NCBI GenBank assembly: GCA_963921935.1
Contig: OY998179.1
Span: 49,024,222-49,088,221, forward strand
From: Galeruca laticollis
Taxonomy: Eukaryota > Arthropoda > Insecta > Coleoptera > Chrysomelidae
Direction: 5' to 3'
DNA: 64,000 bases
The position numbers and the translations under genes are program-made. Positions 63,663 through 64,000 of the stretch are shown here, piece after piece. Position 1 is the first letter of the stretch, and each line of letters starts with the position of its first letter. The notes under the pieces were generated by a model. The model had not been told where the DNA came from, ran no database searches, and was given only the letters and a program-made list of their open reading frames with translations.

Positions 63663-64000
63663 TTAATGCAATGTACTATTAAGTTCGTATTTCTGTAACT
63701 TCAGCGCCACTGTTGCTCCTTCTGTATAATTCCATGAAGTCATAGTCTGATACGGATCACAAGAAGATCCAATAGCTAAAAATATACGATGGTTATAATG
63801 ATTCATGAATCTTAGAATAATGGAAATATTTTGACCACAGTAGTGAGAAGAAAGAAGTGATGGAGGGCATTTTCACTTTTCAAAAACACCACTGATTACC
63901 ACGATTTTTGGATTATCTCCAAATTGCTAATACCTTTTCAATAATAAAAATTAACCATGAAGCATCTAGTTTTTCAATGGGATTTCTTATTACCATGTAG
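63663..64000 (-). pseudogene. Unrecognised minus-strand coding region, C-terminal end
   Basis: From the right edge leftward, codons read VIRNPIEKLDASWLIFIIEK, then after a frameshift at about 63925 DNPKIVVISGVFEK, a TGA at 63873-63875, then SLLSSHYCGQNISIILRFMN, HYNHRIFLAIGSSCDPYQTM and WNYTEGATVALKLQKYELN, with TAA at 63663-63665. The composition is clearly protein-like over 110 residues. The TGA stands where Trp would fit (TGG). Either it is a pseudogene of a cellular protein or a transposon/virus-derived gene. No family is recognised; the protein extends beyond the window. Confidence 0.5.

Overview
This window looks like an AT-rich insect genome, by inference a beetle or similar species with a large, transposon-loaded genome. 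The reasons are spliced genes with GT/AG introns, a wide mix of arthropod-type transposons (BEL/Pao, Ty3/Gypsy, Penelope-like, Jockey/CR1-, RTE- and R1/LOA-like LINEs, mariner, hAT, PIF/Harbinger), an insect-like mitochondrial COX2 insert and a primer-binding site that fits insect tRNA-Lys. No prokaryotic gene organisation is present. The species cannot be fixed from the sequence alone.

The one recognisable host gene is L-2-hydroxyglutarate dehydrogenase (L2HGDH, + strand). Four open exons with canonical splice sites lie at 35143-35483, 37934-38271, 51874-52100 and 55998-56176. Together they encode about 361 residues ending at a stop codon; the FAD-binding N-terminus was not found in the window. 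Its introns (2.4, 13.6 and 3.9 kb) are packed with transposons. A decayed tyrosine-recombinase-domain gene lies antisense in the second intron (40478-41368). Two unrecognised, frameshifted coding regions lie on the minus strand at 3554-4736 and 63663-64000.

Layout: 1-1710 3' part of a Gypsy element with a candidate LTR; 2093-2576 a near-perfect palindrome with an internal 90-bp duplication; 3554-4736 unknown broken gene; 5357-8285 two direct repeats flanking a head-to-head Penelope-like pair; 8544-9810 dead mariner; 10383-10990 MITE; 11932-12882 hAT deletion derivative with an 8-bp target duplication; 14466-14790 (AAAT)n; 16500-19240 PIF and hAT remnants; 19186-21236 LINE; 21240-30122 a Penelope-like element (again head-to-head) into which a young BEL/Pao element (21427-28132, LTRs about 1.2% different) inserted; 31040-32250 hAT remnant; 32279-34401 an element with ~175-bp inverted repeats enclosing a 1.5-kb array of a 10-bp unit; 34600-56176 L2HGDH with intronic LINEs, a Gypsy element (45420-51725, itself carrying a LINE) and a nearly complete Jockey/CR1-like LINE (52320-54990); 56491-63050 a Tc1/mariner-like element split by a Gypsy element, whose RT is in turn split by an insert that includes a COX2 nuclear copy.

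Most coding sequence is transposon-derived and damaged by stops, frameshifts or deletions. The exceptions are the BEL gag and pol frames (separated only by one in-frame stop) and the long RT frame of the LINE at 53094-54731. The nesting gives a relative insertion order in several places.
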